A DNA stretch of 64,000 bases from Spartobacteria bacterium LR76. GTDB taxonomy: Bacteria > Verrucomicrobiota > Verrucomicrobiia > Chthoniobacterales > Terrimicrobiaceae. Shown one piece after another: positions 33,428-42,739 of this stretch; position 1 is the first letter of the stretch; the number at the start of each line of letters is the position of its first letter. The DNA lies in NCBI GenBank assembly GCA_003054655.1, contig QAYZ01000012.1, positions 310,001 to 374,000 on the forward strand. Direction: 5' to 3'. The translations under genes and the position numbers were made by a program. The notes under the pieces were generated by a model that was not told the DNA's origin, made no database searches, and saw only the letters and a list, made by a program, of their open reading frames with translations.

Positions 33428-35638
33428 ATGAATCGCCTCTTTTCCTCCCTCGCAAAGGTCCTCCTTCTCCTTGTCTTGTTGTCCTGTCGACTTTGCGCGG
33501 ATGACATCACGTACGACTGGAAACCGCTCAAGATCGGCGGGGGCGGGTGGGTGACGGGGATGGAGGTGCGGGCGGATGGCGCGGGGCCGGTGTTTGCGCG
33601 GACGGATGTCTCCGGAGCTTACCGGTGGGAGCCCTCAACGTCGACCTGGAAGCAGATCGTGACGTCGGAGAGCATGCCGGCGGAGGCGGTGGCTTATGGA
33701 TGCCATGGCGGGGTGGACAGCCTCGTGGCGGCTCCGGGCGAGCCGGAGGTGGCATACATGGCGTTTCGCGGGCAGATCTATCGCAGCGCGAATCGCGGCG
33801 ACACCTGGGTGGCGACGAACTTTGCCAGCCAGCACGCGGGCATGGAGCCGAATGGCGAGGGGCGGCTCGATGGCGAGCGGCTGGCGGTCGATCCCCGCGA
33901 CAGCCGGGTGGTTTTCTTTGGCTCGATCTCAAGCGGACTCTGGCGCACGGGCGATGCGGGGGCGACGTGGCAGCGGGTGGAGGCGATTCCGAAAGGAATG
34001 GAGCCGCATGGAGTCAATACAGTCGTCTTCGATTCCTCCGGTGGCACGGTAAAGGCGGATGATGGCGCGGAGCGGACGCGGGTGATCTATGTGACGTCGA
34101 ACCGCGCTGGCGTCTTTCGCAGCGAGGACGGCGGGGCGACGTGGGCCAATGTCGCGAGCGCGGAGCAGGCGGGAACAGGCAATGTGCGCGATGCGGCGGT
34201 CGGGCCGGATGGGGCGTATTACGTGCTCTATGACAATGCCGATGGGCGCACGGGCGCGGTCTGGAAGCGGTCGCCGGAGGGCGTGTGGTCGGACATCACG
34301 CCGACGGCGAAGGAGGGCGGGAGCAAGGCGTATTACGGCGTCGCGGTCGATCCGCGGGACGCGCAACGGCTGGCGCTCATCGTCAGCGGCGGGCGGTTCT
34401 TTGCCTCGACGGACCAGGGTGCGACGTGGATGGCGCATGGCTTTCAGTTTCGGAGTCCGGTCATTCAATGGCTCGGGAAGCAGGAGAACTACTGGCTGAG
34501 CGTGGGCGAGATCGCCTTTGACGGGACGGGCGAGCTGTGGCTGGCGGAGGGCTTCGGCGTGTGGCACGCGCGGGATCTCACGACGCCGGATATCGTGTGG
34601 CAGGCGGCGAGCGAGGGCATCGAGGAAACCTGCGGCAATGACGTGATCGCCCCGCCCGGAGGCAAGCCGCTCGGCGCGATGTGGGACGTGGGCGTGTTTC
34701 GCTTCGATGAACCCGACGCGTACACGGCGCGGAGGGCGGTGCCGTACTTCATGAGCGCGTGGTCGCTGGACTGGTGCCCGGCGGACCCGCAATTCATCGC
34801 GGCGGTGTTTCGCAATCACCTCGGCTTCGCGCCGCACGTGAACGAGGCGGGCTTCTCCACCGATGGCGGGACGACGTGGACGATCTTCCCGGCGGTGAAG
34901 GACAAGATCATACCGGCCGGGCTGGAGTACGGCACGATCGCGGTTTCCGCCGCCAGCCCCGACCGCATGGCGTGGGCTCCGGTGCAAAAGGTGCTGCCGT
35001 ATTTCACGAAGGATCGCGGCGCGACGTGGCAGCAGGCACGGCTCGGCGACGGGCTGAAGGAGTCCGGCACGGGCGGGTACTTCGGCCCGCAGAAGCCGCT
35101 CTGCGCGGATCGCGTGACGGCGGATCGCTTTTACTACTACCACACGCGCGAGGGATTCTTTCGCTCGGAGGATGGCGGCGCGACCTTCGCAAAAACTGCG
35201 CAATCGCCGCCGGTCGGTCGGGTGAATTCCATCCTGAAATCCGTGCCGGGCCACGCCGGGCACCTGCTCTTCGCCGAGGGCAGCCAGGGGAATCCGCCGG
35301 TGGGCGGGCTGTGGTTCTCGGAGGATGGCGGGGAGAGCTGGGCGATGCTGCCGGGGATCGAGCAGGCGTTCAATGTCGGCCTGGGCAAACCGGAGCACGA
35401 GGGCGGGTATCCCACGATCTTCGTGGCAGGCGTGGCGGCGGGTGCGACGGGGATTTACCGCTCCACGGATGGCGGGAAAAACTGGGATCGGATCGGCCAA
35501 TACCCGCTGGGCGTCTTTGACTGGATCGACGCGATGGATGGCGACAAGGATGTCTTTGGCAAAGTGTATATTGCCTTCTCCGGGGCCGGGTTTGCCTACG
35601 GGCAGCCGCGAGATGCAACTCAAAGTTCAGGAAACTGA
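33428..35638 (+). CDS. Exported GH74-like beta-propeller protein (xyloglucanase/sialidase-type)
   Basis: Protein of 736 residues with a hydrophobic leader (about 1-24, possible lipobox LLSC at 17-20). The opening YDWKPLKIGGGGWVTGMEVRADGAGPVFARTDVSGAYRWEP is the GH74 N-terminal signature, with putative catalytic Asp 60. The second Asp region is GAMWDVGVFRF (Asp 420). Many BNR/Asp-box turns occur (SANRGDTW, TGDAGATW, SEDGGATW, STDQGATW, SEDGGESW, STDGGKNW), giving two beta-propellers. Family members cleave xyloglucan, though this one is diverged and the substrate is uncertain. It is the last gene of the exported block. Confidence 0.88.
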   Translation: MNRLFSSLAKVLLLLVLLSCRLCADDITYDWKPLKIGGGGWVTGMEVRADGAGPVFARTDVSGAYRWEPSTSTWKQIVTSESMPAEAVAYGCHGGVDSLVAAPGEPEVAYMAFRGQIYRSANRGDTWVATNFASQHAGMEPNGEGRLDGERLAVDPRDSRVVFFGSISSGLWRTGDAGATWQRVEAIPKGMEPHGVNTVVFDSSGGTVKADDGAERTRVIYVTSNRAGVFRSEDGGATWANVASAEQAGTGNVRDAAVGPDGAYYVLYDNADGRTGAVWKRSPEGVWSDITPTAKEGGSKAYYGVAVDPRDAQRLALIVSGGRFFASTDQGATWMAHGFQFRSPVIQWLGKQENYWLSVGEIAFDGTGELWLAEGFGVWHARDLTTPDIVWQAASEGIEETCGNDVIAPPGGKPLGAMWDVGVFRFDEPDAYTARRAVPYFMSAWSLDWCPADPQFIAAVFRNHLGFAPHVNEAGFSTDGGTTWTIFPAVKDKIIPAGLEYGTIAVSAASPDRMAWAPVQKVLPYFTKDRGATWQQARLGDGLKESGTGGYFGPQKPLCADRVTADRFYYYHTREGFFRSEDGGATFAKTAQSPPVGRVNSILKSVPGHAGHLLFAEGSQGNPPVGGLWFSEDGGESWAMLPGIEQAFNVGLGKPEHEGGYPTIFVAGVAAGATGIYRSTDGGKNWDRIGQYPLGVFDWIDAMDGDKDVFGKVYIAFSGAGFAYGQPRDATQSSGN

Positions 35639-35812
35639 AGGGAGCGGGCCGGGAAGTCTCCTGGCGGGTCGGGATTAGCTCGATTTTGCGGTGCTGGTTT
35701 GAGCTTCAGACCCTGGCAGGAATGAAGGGGCCGGATTCATGGAATAGATGGCCGGATTCGTCGAGTCCCTCTTGCCGGTCGAATTGGGAAGTTCAGATAG
35801 TCCCGCTCCGAT

Positions 35813-38800
35813 ATGCGAATTTTTCTTGTTGCGGGGGTGATGATGTACCTGGCGTTGTCTGCGGCGAGTGCGGGGAACGCAGGCACGCATTGGACTATAC
35901 AGACCGGCTTATGGTCCAATGCTGGCAACTGGGACAATGGGGTTCCGTTGTCTTCCGCCACTGCCACCATTGGGAATGGCGGCACGGCTTTGCTTCCTGC
36001 GGCAGATTCGGGTACGTATCGTACGCTTTTGGTAGGCAGTGTTGCCGGTGGCGACAAGGTCGTTGTGTCAGGCGGCACGTTAACAGGCGCTGTCACTAAA
36101 ATCGGCGCAAGCTCGGGTACCACAGGGAACGCGGTCCTCTCCGGCGGCACCTGGAATAATACCATCCTCTATGTGGGAGACTCTGGAACCGGCGATCTGC
36201 TGGTTAGCGGGGGATCCTTGACGGTTTCCGGCCCGTCGAGTGTGATCGATATCGGTAACGAAGCGGGCAGCACAGGTTCTGTGAACGTAACCGGCGGTAC
36301 ATGGTACAACGATGCCGGCTTAGGTTTTGGCGTCGGGGCATCCGGCACTGGGACTCTGACCATCTCTGGAGGAACGGTAACGAACAGCGTCATTACCTAT
36401 TCTTATATTGGCATTAATGCGGGAGGCATCGGAACGGTGACAGTGGAAGGGAACGGGCGATGGGTTCATGAGGGTCCCAGTGAGCTCTATGTGGGAACCT
36501 TTGCCGGCAGTAAAGGAACCCTGAATATTACGGGAAATGGCTATGTTTCGAGCTATAACAGCAGTGTGGGTTCAGCCCTCGGAAGCCAAGGCAATGTCGA
36601 TGTCAGCGGCGGCACCTGGAGCTGTTATCAAGCTCTTATCGGAAACAACGGTATAGGTGACCTCACGATCAGTGGTGGAGAGGTATCGGATACGAACGGT
36701 TTCCTTGGATATGGGGTAACCGGCGTCGGTACAGCCACGGTCTCGGGTGGCTCATGGGTGAATAGTGAAGAGCTTTTCGTCGGGATGGATGGCAAGGGAA
36801 CCCTGACGATTTCCGGCGGGGAAGTTCGGGACGCTTTTGGCAGCGTGGCGGAGCACGCGGGTTCGGTCGGTTCGGTAGTGGTCAATAGCGGCTCATGGAT
36901 AACATCCGGGGGGCTGCCCGTGACCGGAGGTGTGCCCACTGTGATTGTCGGTCATTTTGGCACCGGCACCATGGAGATCAATGGGGGTTCGGTTCAGGAC
37001 GGCATCGGGCTTATCGGATATGGTGCCGGGTCCAGTGGTACAGTGACGGTCACAGGCGGCACGTGGTCCAATACCGCAGCGGTGCCGAGCGGGAGTGCGG
37101 TGCCGGATGTCTCGATCCTGATCGGAGGAAACGGCTCCGGGACGCTGAATCTTTCGGGTACTGGTGTCGTCGAGAGCCTCGGCGTAGTGGGACTCGCCAT
37201 GGCACCGACGTCCTCCGGTACGCTCAGGATCGGCAATGGCACCACGACGGGAACTCTGACGGCCCCGATGATCGTCGGCGGTGCCGGAACCGCGAACCTG
37301 ATTTTTGATCACAATCGCGAGGCTTACAGTTTCTCTCCGGATATCGCCGGTACCGTGAATGTGCAGCAGAATGGGGTCGGCAAGACGGTTTTCTCGCAGA
37401 GCCAGACCTATACGGGCACCACGACCGTGAACAACGGTCAGCTCGCTACACAGAGTCTGGCCAGCTCTGCCGTGAAAGTGAATGGCGGTTATTTCAGTCC
37501 CGGCGATGTGGGGCATGCGACCTCGATTACTGTGAAGGGGCTGGATCTCAATGGCGGCAGGCTGCTTTTCGACCTCGGCGCCTCCGGCACGTCCGATGAG
37601 ATTATTTCGAGCGAGCCGGTGACGCTCACTTCAAGCTCGAGCTTCTTCTTCAATAACGCTGGTGCCACAGCGGGTACATTCACCCTGATAAGCGGCGTGG
37701 GGAATGGCTTCGACCTCAACCTCCTTAGCTATGGGTCGAATATCGCCGGTTTGAGCGGTGCGTTCAGCATCGTGGGTTCGGACCTGTTGTTCTCTGCGAC
37801 GATAACGGCCAACCCGGGTCTTCTGGACAATCAGGCAGGGACCTCGGAGACGGCACCATATAATGTGATCTTTGGAAGCGAGACCGGGCCGAACGGAGCG
37901 TCGAACACAGTGACGAGCCTGACCTTTGCACCGAACGGAACGCTGACGCTGAACGGCCCGCTCTCGATCACGCAGGGGCTCTTCAATGTGGCCAGCGGCA
38001 CGGGGACGATCCTGGGCAACTACCCTGTGAGCACGCCCGGAGACTTTCAGAAAATCGGACAGGGCCTGCTGAACCTGCTGGCCAACATGTTCGTGGGAGG
38101 CAATGCCTACATCAACGAAGGAACGCTATCCGTAAATGGCACCCTGCAAGCGCAGAACGTGCTGGTCGGGCTGGCGGCCTGGCTCAAGGGCAGTGGCTTC
38201 ATCCTGGGAAATGTGTTCAACAGCGGCGTCGTGGCGCCGGGCAACTCGCCGGGAACGCTGACAGTCAATGGCGACTTTACGCAGACGAGCGACGGTGCGT
38301 TGCAGATCGAGCTGGCGAGTCCGACGGTATTCGACCGTTTGATCGTGAGCGGCAACGCGCAGCTCGCTGGCCAGTTGCAGGTGCTGAGCTTCGGCGGCTA
38401 CAAGTTTAAGTACGGCCAGCAGTTTGCCTTCCTCCAGGCAGGAAGCATCAGCGGGAAGTTTGATAGCATTGTCACGTCGAACCCGGGCACGTTCCGGGCG
38501 CGGTTCCTGGCCAATGGAGGGATTGGCTCGGTCCTGATCGCGCCGACCAGCTATGCCCTGGTGGCGCAGAACCAGAACCAGACGAATGTCGCAAAGGCGT
38601 TGGATAGCTTTATCCCGGCAGGCGGGGACAAGGAGGTGGTGAGCACAGCCCTGGACTTCCTGACGGAAGACCAGTATCCGAGCGCGTTTGAGCAGATCAT
38701 GCCCGGCTTCTACGAGAGCCTGGGCGACATCACCGTCGAGCAGGCGATCAGCCAGAACCAGTTCCTCGCGCAGCGGTTGAGCGCGGTGAAGCTCGGGGCG

Positions 38801-39745
38801 CGTGGCTTTAGCGCAGTGGGCATGAAGGGAAGCCTGGCGTACGACAGGAATGGCAAGAGCGTGATGGATTCCAAGGACGGGAAGAACATCCTGGCGCCAA
38901 CGCCCGACAACAAATGGGGCGTGTGGGTGCAGGGCAACGGCGTGTTTGCGCAAGCGACGAACATGAGCAACCTGCCCAACTACAACTACCAAAGCGGCGG
39001 GTTCATGACGGGAGCTGACTACAAGTGGAGTGAGAACCTGACGACGGGCGCGTACATCGGCTACCAGGGGCTCTACTCGAAGTACAACGGAGGCGGCATG
39101 ATGACCATCAACAGCGCCTTGTTTGGCTGCTACGCGACGTATCAAGCCGGAGGATTCTACGCCGACACGATCATCGGCGGCGGCTACAACGGCTACGTCG
39201 CACGTCGCCCGATCCAGTTTGGAAGCATCGACCGCGTCGCGCACAGCCAGCCAAATGGCGGCCAGTTCACGACCTATGCAGACATGGGCTACGACTGGAA
39301 CGTGAAAGGCTTCACCTTCGGACCGCTCCTGAGTGGACAGTATACCTACGCCGGTGTGGCTCCCTTTACGGAAACCGATGCGAACAGCCTGAACCTGAGA
39401 GTGGATCAGCAGAATATCAACAGCCTGCGGATGAACGTGGGCGGGCGAGTGGCCTACACCTGGAATGTGAACGAGAAGATCGCGATCATCCCCGAGGGCC
39501 GCTTGTTCTGGCAGCATGAGTTTCTGGAGAATTCGCAGAACATCGGAGCCTCACTCGACGGCGGCAGCGGCGCGAGCTTTGACTACAGCACGAGCGCGCC
39601 GGATCGCGACAGCGCGTGGGCGGGAGCGGGGATCAGCGCACAGTTTGGCGAGACGTGGAATGCGAACTTCTACTACAACGCGAACTTTGGACGTGAGGAC
39701 TTCGTGAGCCATATGATCTCGGGCGGCTTTGGCCTCAACTTCTAG
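35813..39745 (+). CDS. Autotransporter (type V secretion) with repetitive beta-helix passenger
   Basis: Protein of 1310 residues. Signal peptide (MRIFLVAGVMMYLALSAASA), then a passenger made of repeats of about 35-45 residues of the form GGTW...VG..GTGTLTISGGEV (at least nine, about residues 80-500), then an autotransporter-associated strand region (about 500-950; YTGTTTVNNGQL, GNSPGTLTVNGDFTQ). The C-terminal beta-barrel (about 1030-1310; KWGVWVQGNGVFAQ ... NFYYNANFGREDFVSHMISGGFGLNF) ends in Phe as outer-membrane barrels do. The passenger is probably a surface adhesin. Its codon use looks less GC-biased than that of neighbouring genes (by eye). Confidence 0.94.
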   Translation: MRIFLVAGVMMYLALSAASAGNAGTHWTIQTGLWSNAGNWDNGVPLSSATATIGNGGTALLPAADSGTYRTLLVGSVAGGDKVVVSGGTLTGAVTKIGASSGTTGNAVLSGGTWNNTILYVGDSGTGDLLVSGGSLTVSGPSSVIDIGNEAGSTGSVNVTGGTWYNDAGLGFGVGASGTGTLTISGGTVTNSVITYSYIGINAGGIGTVTVEGNGRWVHEGPSELYVGTFAGSKGTLNITGNGYVSSYNSSVGSALGSQGNVDVSGGTWSCYQALIGNNGIGDLTISGGEVSDTNGFLGYGVTGVGTATVSGGSWVNSEELFVGMDGKGTLTISGGEVRDAFGSVAEHAGSVGSVVVNSGSWITSGGLPVTGGVPTVIVGHFGTGTMEINGGSVQDGIGLIGYGAGSSGTVTVTGGTWSNTAAVPSGSAVPDVSILIGGNGSGTLNLSGTGVVESLGVVGLAMAPTSSGTLRIGNGTTTGTLTAPMIVGGAGTANLIFDHNREAYSFSPDIAGTVNVQQNGVGKTVFSQSQTYTGTTTVNNGQLATQSLASSAVKVNGGYFSPGDVGHATSITVKGLDLNGGRLLFDLGASGTSDEIISSEPVTLTSSSSFFFNNAGATAGTFTLISGVGNGFDLNLLSYGSNIAGLSGAFSIVGSDLLFSATITANPGLLDNQAGTSETAPYNVIFGSETGPNGASNTVTSLTFAPNGTLTLNGPLSITQGLFNVASGTGTILGNYPVSTPGDFQKIGQGLLNLLANMFVGGNAYINEGTLSVNGTLQAQNVLVGLAAWLKGSGFILGNVFNSGVVAPGNSPGTLTVNGDFTQTSDGALQIELASPTVFDRLIVSGNAQLAGQLQVLSFGGYKFKYGQQFAFLQAGSISGKFDSIVTSNPGTFRARFLANGGIGSVLIAPTSYALVAQNQNQTNVAKALDSFIPAGGDKEVVSTALDFLTEDQYPSAFEQIMPGFYESLGDITVEQAISQNQFLAQRLSAVKLGARGFSAVGMKGSLAYDRNGKSVMDSKDGKNILAPTPDNKWGVWVQGNGVFAQATNMSNLPNYNYQSGGFMTGADYKWSENLTTGAYIGYQGLYSKYNGGGMMTINSALFGCYATYQAGGFYADTIIGGGYNGYVARRPIQFGSIDRVAHSQPNGGQFTTYADMGYDWNVKGFTFGPLLSGQYTYAGVAPFTETDANSLNLRVDQQNINSLRMNVGGRVAYTWNVNEKIAIIPEGRLFWQHEFLENSQNIGASLDGGSGASFDYSTSAPDRDSAWAGAGISAQFGETWNANFYYNANFGREDFVSHMISGGFGLNF

Positions 39746-39763
39746 GAGAGTAAACCGCAAGGT

Positions 39764-39791
39764 CCATCCGTCCGGCTCACGGCTCGGATGG
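39764..39791 (+). terminator. Hairpin after the autotransporter gene
   Basis: Seven-bp outer stem (39764-39770 / 39785-39791) with a short inner CCG/CGG pairing, 18 bp after the stop. There is no T-tract. Confidence 0.45.
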
Positions 39792-39894
39792 GCTGATCGC
39801 TGTCAGCGGATCATCAGGGAATCAGTCCATCCCCCGGAGTGGAGGAAGGACAGTCTCCCTGCGGTCGTCCTCCGTGTTTGGGAAACGAGCCAGA

Positions 39895-39918
39895 CGGGGA
39901 GCGCCGAAGCACTCCCCG
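39895..39918. terminator. Hairpin between the convergent autotransporter and rsmE genes
   Basis: Seven-bp GC-rich stem (39895-39901 / 39912-39918) with a 10-nt loop, 16 bp beyond the rsmE stop. Probably terminates the rfbB-rfbD-rsmE transcript. Confidence 0.4.
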
Positions 39919-39934
39919 CTGGGGAAAGGGAACC

Positions 39935-40663
39935 TTAGAACAACTCGTGCGCGAGGACGCTCAGGCAGTAGAGAGCGGCGGTCTCGGTGCGCAGGATGAT
40001 GGGGCCGAGGGTGATCGGCTGGCAGCCGAAGCTCTTGGCCAGGGAAATCTCCGCCGGGGTGAAGTCTCCCTCCGGGCCGACGAGCACGAGCACGTTGGCG
40101 GGTTTGTTGACCTCGGCGAGCACCTCTTTAATGCGCCGCGCGTCGGGCTGGAGCGAGGCGATGAGCATGAGGTCGTACTTGTCGCCGGACTCGAAGAAGG
40201 CCTTCGGCGTGCGCGGGGTGAGCACCTCGGGGATGCGGTTCTGGCCGCACTGCTTGCAGGCCTCGATGGCGGTCTCGTGCCACTTCGAGCGCTTCTTTTC
40301 CGCGTCGGCGGCATCGAGCTGCACGACCGTGCGGTCGGAGAAGAGGGGGGCGATGCGGGCCGCGCCGAGTTCCACGGCCTTCTGGATGATGAAGTCCATG
40401 TTTTTGCCCTTGGGCACGGCCTGGCCGAGCGTGATGGCACAGGGAAGCGGCTGGGTCTTGGCCTTGGCCAGGAGGCGCAGCTTGATGGTCTTGCCCTCGG
40501 GGGCGACGATCTGCGCGGTGGCTTCGGAGCCGAGGCCGTCAAAAACGACCACGCGATCTCCCGCACCGAGGCGCAGCACGTCTACGGCGTGGTGAGATTC
40601 GCCCTGGTCGAGCTGCGGCGCAGGGGCGTTCCATTGATCCGGTGTAAGGTAAAATCGGTGCAT
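39935..40663 (-). CDS. rsmE: 16S rRNA (uracil-1498-N3)-methyltransferase RsmE
   Basis: SPOUT-class methyltransferase of 242 residues that methylates U1498 of 16S rRNA using S-adenosylmethionine. An N-terminal PUA-like domain (MHRFYLTPDQ ... SHHAVDVLRLGAGDRVVVFDGLG) is followed by the knotted domain with LVLVGPEGDFTPAEISLAKSFGCQPITLGPIILRTETAALYCLSVL. The start is the ATG at 40663, sharing one base with the stop of rfbD (TAATG), so it is translated together with the rfb genes. Confidence 0.95.
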   Translation of the reverse strand: MHRFYLTPDQWNAPAPQLDQGESHHAVDVLRLGAGDRVVVFDGLGSEATAQIVAPEGKTIKLRLLAKAKTQPLPCAITLGQAVPKGKNMDFIIQKAVELGAARIAPLFSDRTVVQLDAADAEKKRSKWHETAIEACKQCGQNRIPEVLTPRTPKAFFESGDKYDLMLIASLQPDARRIKEVLAEVNKPANVLVLVGPEGDFTPAEISLAKSFGCQPITLGPIILRTETAALYCLSVLAHELF

Positions 40664-41532
40664 TAGCGGAATTTTCGTTGAATGAAATCGGCAACCGCAT
40701 CCTGCCACGAACGAGGCGGGCGACCCAATACCGACGTGAGTTTGCCGGTATGCAGGGCCGTCTGCCGCGGCCGCGGAGCCACGAATGCCTTCATGGAGGC
40801 TAGGGGAATGGGTTCCACGGTGCGAGCCTGAATCGGCGCACCGGCCTGGAGGGCACAATCGAGCGCATGCTGGCCGTACTCCTGCCAGGTGCAGGAGCCG
40901 GAGTTGCAGGCGTGGTAAAGCCCGCCGGGGGTGGCGGGTTCAAAGAAAGCCGCGAGCCACTCCGCGCTGTCCTCGGCGGAGGTGGGGCTGGAGGTTTTGT
41001 CGGCGATGGCCTCGACGCGGGAATATTTCAACGCCCGGTCGACGATCATGTCGACGAAGCTCGGCTTGTCCGGGCCGAAGACCCAGGAAACGCGGGCCAC
41101 GACGTGGCGGGGCGAGGCGGCAAGGGCGAGGCGCTCGCCATCGAGCTTGGTCTGGCCGTAGTGGCCGAGGGGCAGCGCCTCGTCGGTCTCGACGTAGGGC
41201 GTGTCTTTTTTGCCGTCAAAGACGTAGTCGGTGCTGATGTGAATGAACCGGGCGTCGCGCTCGGCGGCGAGGCGGGCGAGCAGGCCGACGGCGGTGGCGT
41301 TCACCGTGGCGGCTTCTTCGCGCTCGGTCTCGCAACGGTCGACATTTGTCGAGGCGGCGGCGTTGACGAGGATGTCGTAGTCGAGCGACTTCACCAGCCG
41401 CTCAAGCGCGGCGAGATCGGACAGATCCAGCTCGGGGCGGGCGAGGGCGGTCACCTCATGATGCTGCGCCCATTGGCGGGCGAAGGCTGCGCCCATGCGA
41501 CCCCGGGCGCCGAGGATCGCGATGCGGCTCAT
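40663..41532 (-). CDS. rfbD: dTDP-4-dehydrorhamnose reductase (RmlD)
   Basis: NAD(P)H-dependent short-chain reductase of 289 residues making dTDP-L-rhamnose, the last step of the pathway. Visible: Rossmann start RIAILGARGRMGAAFARQW, DILVNAAASTNVDRCETE, ISTDYVFDGKK, catalytic Tyr/Lys in LGHYGQTKLDGE, and VARVSWVFGPDKPSFVDMI. The start is the ATG at 41532, overlapping the rfbB stop by 4 bp. Only RmlB and RmlD are here; rfbA and rfbC must be elsewhere. Rhamnose would feed O-antigen or exopolysaccharide synthesis. Confidence 0.93.
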   Translation of the reverse strand: MSRIAILGARGRMGAAFARQWAQHHEVTALARPELDLSDLAALERLVKSLDYDILVNAAASTNVDRCETEREEAATVNATAVGLLARLAAERDARFIHISTDYVFDGKKDTPYVETDEALPLGHYGQTKLDGERLALAASPRHVVARVSWVFGPDKPSFVDMIVDRALKYSRVEAIADKTSSPTSAEDSAEWLAAFFEPATPGGLYHACNSGSCTWQEYGQHALDCALQAGAPIQARTVEPIPLASMKAFVAPRPRQTALHTGKLTSVLGRPPRSWQDAVADFIQRKFR

Positions 41533-42509
41533 GCGTGGCCGAGGAGCTTCTCCCACCACGGGCGATTGTCGAGATACCATTGGATGGTCTCGCGCAGGCC
41601 GGTCTCGGGTGCGTGGATGGGCTTCCAGCCGAGTTCGTTCTGAATCTTCGACGAGTCGATGGCGTAACGGCGGTCGTGGCCGAGGCGGTCGGCGACGTAG
41701 GTGATGAGTTCGTGCGGTTTGCCGAGGGCCTCGAGGATGAGCTCGACGACCTGGATGTTCTGCATCTCGGCGCTGGCTCCGACGTTGTAAACCTCGCCCG
41801 GCGTGCCATCGAGCAGCACGGCCATGACAGCGCGGCAATGGTCCTCGACGTGAATCCAGTCCCGCACGTTCAGGCCATCGCCGTAGACGGGCAACTTCTT
41901 GTCAGCCAGTGCGTTGGTAATCATCAGCGGGATGAGTTTCTCCGGGAACTGGTAGGGGCCGTAGTTGTTCGAGCAGCGGGTGACGACGACCTCCTGGCCA
42001 AAGGTCTTGTAGGCCGCGAGGGCGAGCAGGTCGGCTCCGGCCTTGCTGGCGGAGTAGGGCGAGCTGGGGTCGATGGGCGACTTTTCCGTAAAGGCTCCCT
42101 CGGGGCCGAGCGAACCGTAGACTTCGTCGGTCGAGATCTGGACAAAGCGCTTCACGCCATGGCGGCGGGCACTCTCGAGGAGCACCTCGGTGCCGACGAC
42201 GTTGGTGTGAATGAAATTGCCGGGCGACGAGATGCTGCGGTCGACGTGCGTCTCGGCGGCGAAGTTAATGACGGCGAAGTACTTGTGCCGGGCCATGATC
42301 TCCTCGACGGCCTCGCGGTCGGCGATGTCGGCGCGGCAGAACTCGTAGCGGTCGCTGTATTGCTCGGCGACCCCGGCGAGATTGTCCGGGTTGCCCGCAT
42401 AGGTGAGTGCGTCCACATTGGTGACAAACTCGGGCTGGTAATGATCCAGCACGAAGCGAACGAAGTTGCTGCCGATAAAGCCGCAGCCGCCAGTAATCAG
42501 GAGACGCAT
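41529..42509 (-). CDS. rfbB: dTDP-glucose 4,6-dehydratase (RmlB)
   Basis: NAD+-dependent extended SDR enzyme of 326 residues converting dTDP-glucose to dTDP-4-keto-6-deoxyglucose. Motifs: LLITGGCGFIGSNFVRF (dinucleotide site), NFAAETHVDRSI, ISTDEVYGSLG, catalytic SPYSASKAGADLL, TRCSNNYGPYQFPEKLIPLMI, GDGLNVRDWIHVEDHCRA, and YVADRLGHDRRYAID. All signature residues are present. The start is the ATG at 42509, where the family N-terminus begins. First gene of a three-gene operon with rfbD and rsmE. Confidence 0.97.
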   Translation of the reverse strand: MRLLITGGCGFIGSNFVRFVLDHYQPEFVTNVDALTYAGNPDNLAGVAEQYSDRYEFCRADIADREAVEEIMARHKYFAVINFAAETHVDRSISSPGNFIHTNVVGTEVLLESARRHGVKRFVQISTDEVYGSLGPEGAFTEKSPIDPSSPYSASKAGADLLALAAYKTFGQEVVVTRCSNNYGPYQFPEKLIPLMITNALADKKLPVYGDGLNVRDWIHVEDHCRAVMAVLLDGTPGEVYNVGASAEMQNIQVVELILEALGKPHELITYVADRLGHDRRYAIDSSKIQNELGWKPIHAPETGLRETIQWYLDNRPWWEKLLGHA

Positions 42510-42695
42510 CCGCAGGGTGTAGCAAACGGGGGACGACCGCCGCAATGCGGAAACGTCTGCGGGAGATTTCTCTCATCCTCGCGCAGAGTCAGGCGAACTG
42601 AACTGTCCACGGGCTGCTCCCCTTTTCCATGGCGCGGGAACATTGATCGGACTCAAGACCCTGCTCGGACGAACGATTTTTCAGGCCCAAATGAT

Positions 42696-42730
42696 ATTCA
42701 GTAGTTTACTAAATTAGTAAACTACTGAAT
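42696..42730. promoter_or_regulatory. 35-bp near-perfect palindrome (17-bp arms) upstream of the 42740 gene
   Basis: Arms 42696-42712 and 42714-42730 are exact reverse complements around a single A. The element is very AT-rich, ends 9 bp before the ATG and therefore covers the place where a ribosome-binding site should be. With only one central base it is more likely a dimeric-protein operator than an RNA hairpin, though it would also fold in mRNA and hide the start. Confidence 0.85.
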
Positions 42731-42739
42731 GTTGAACGC

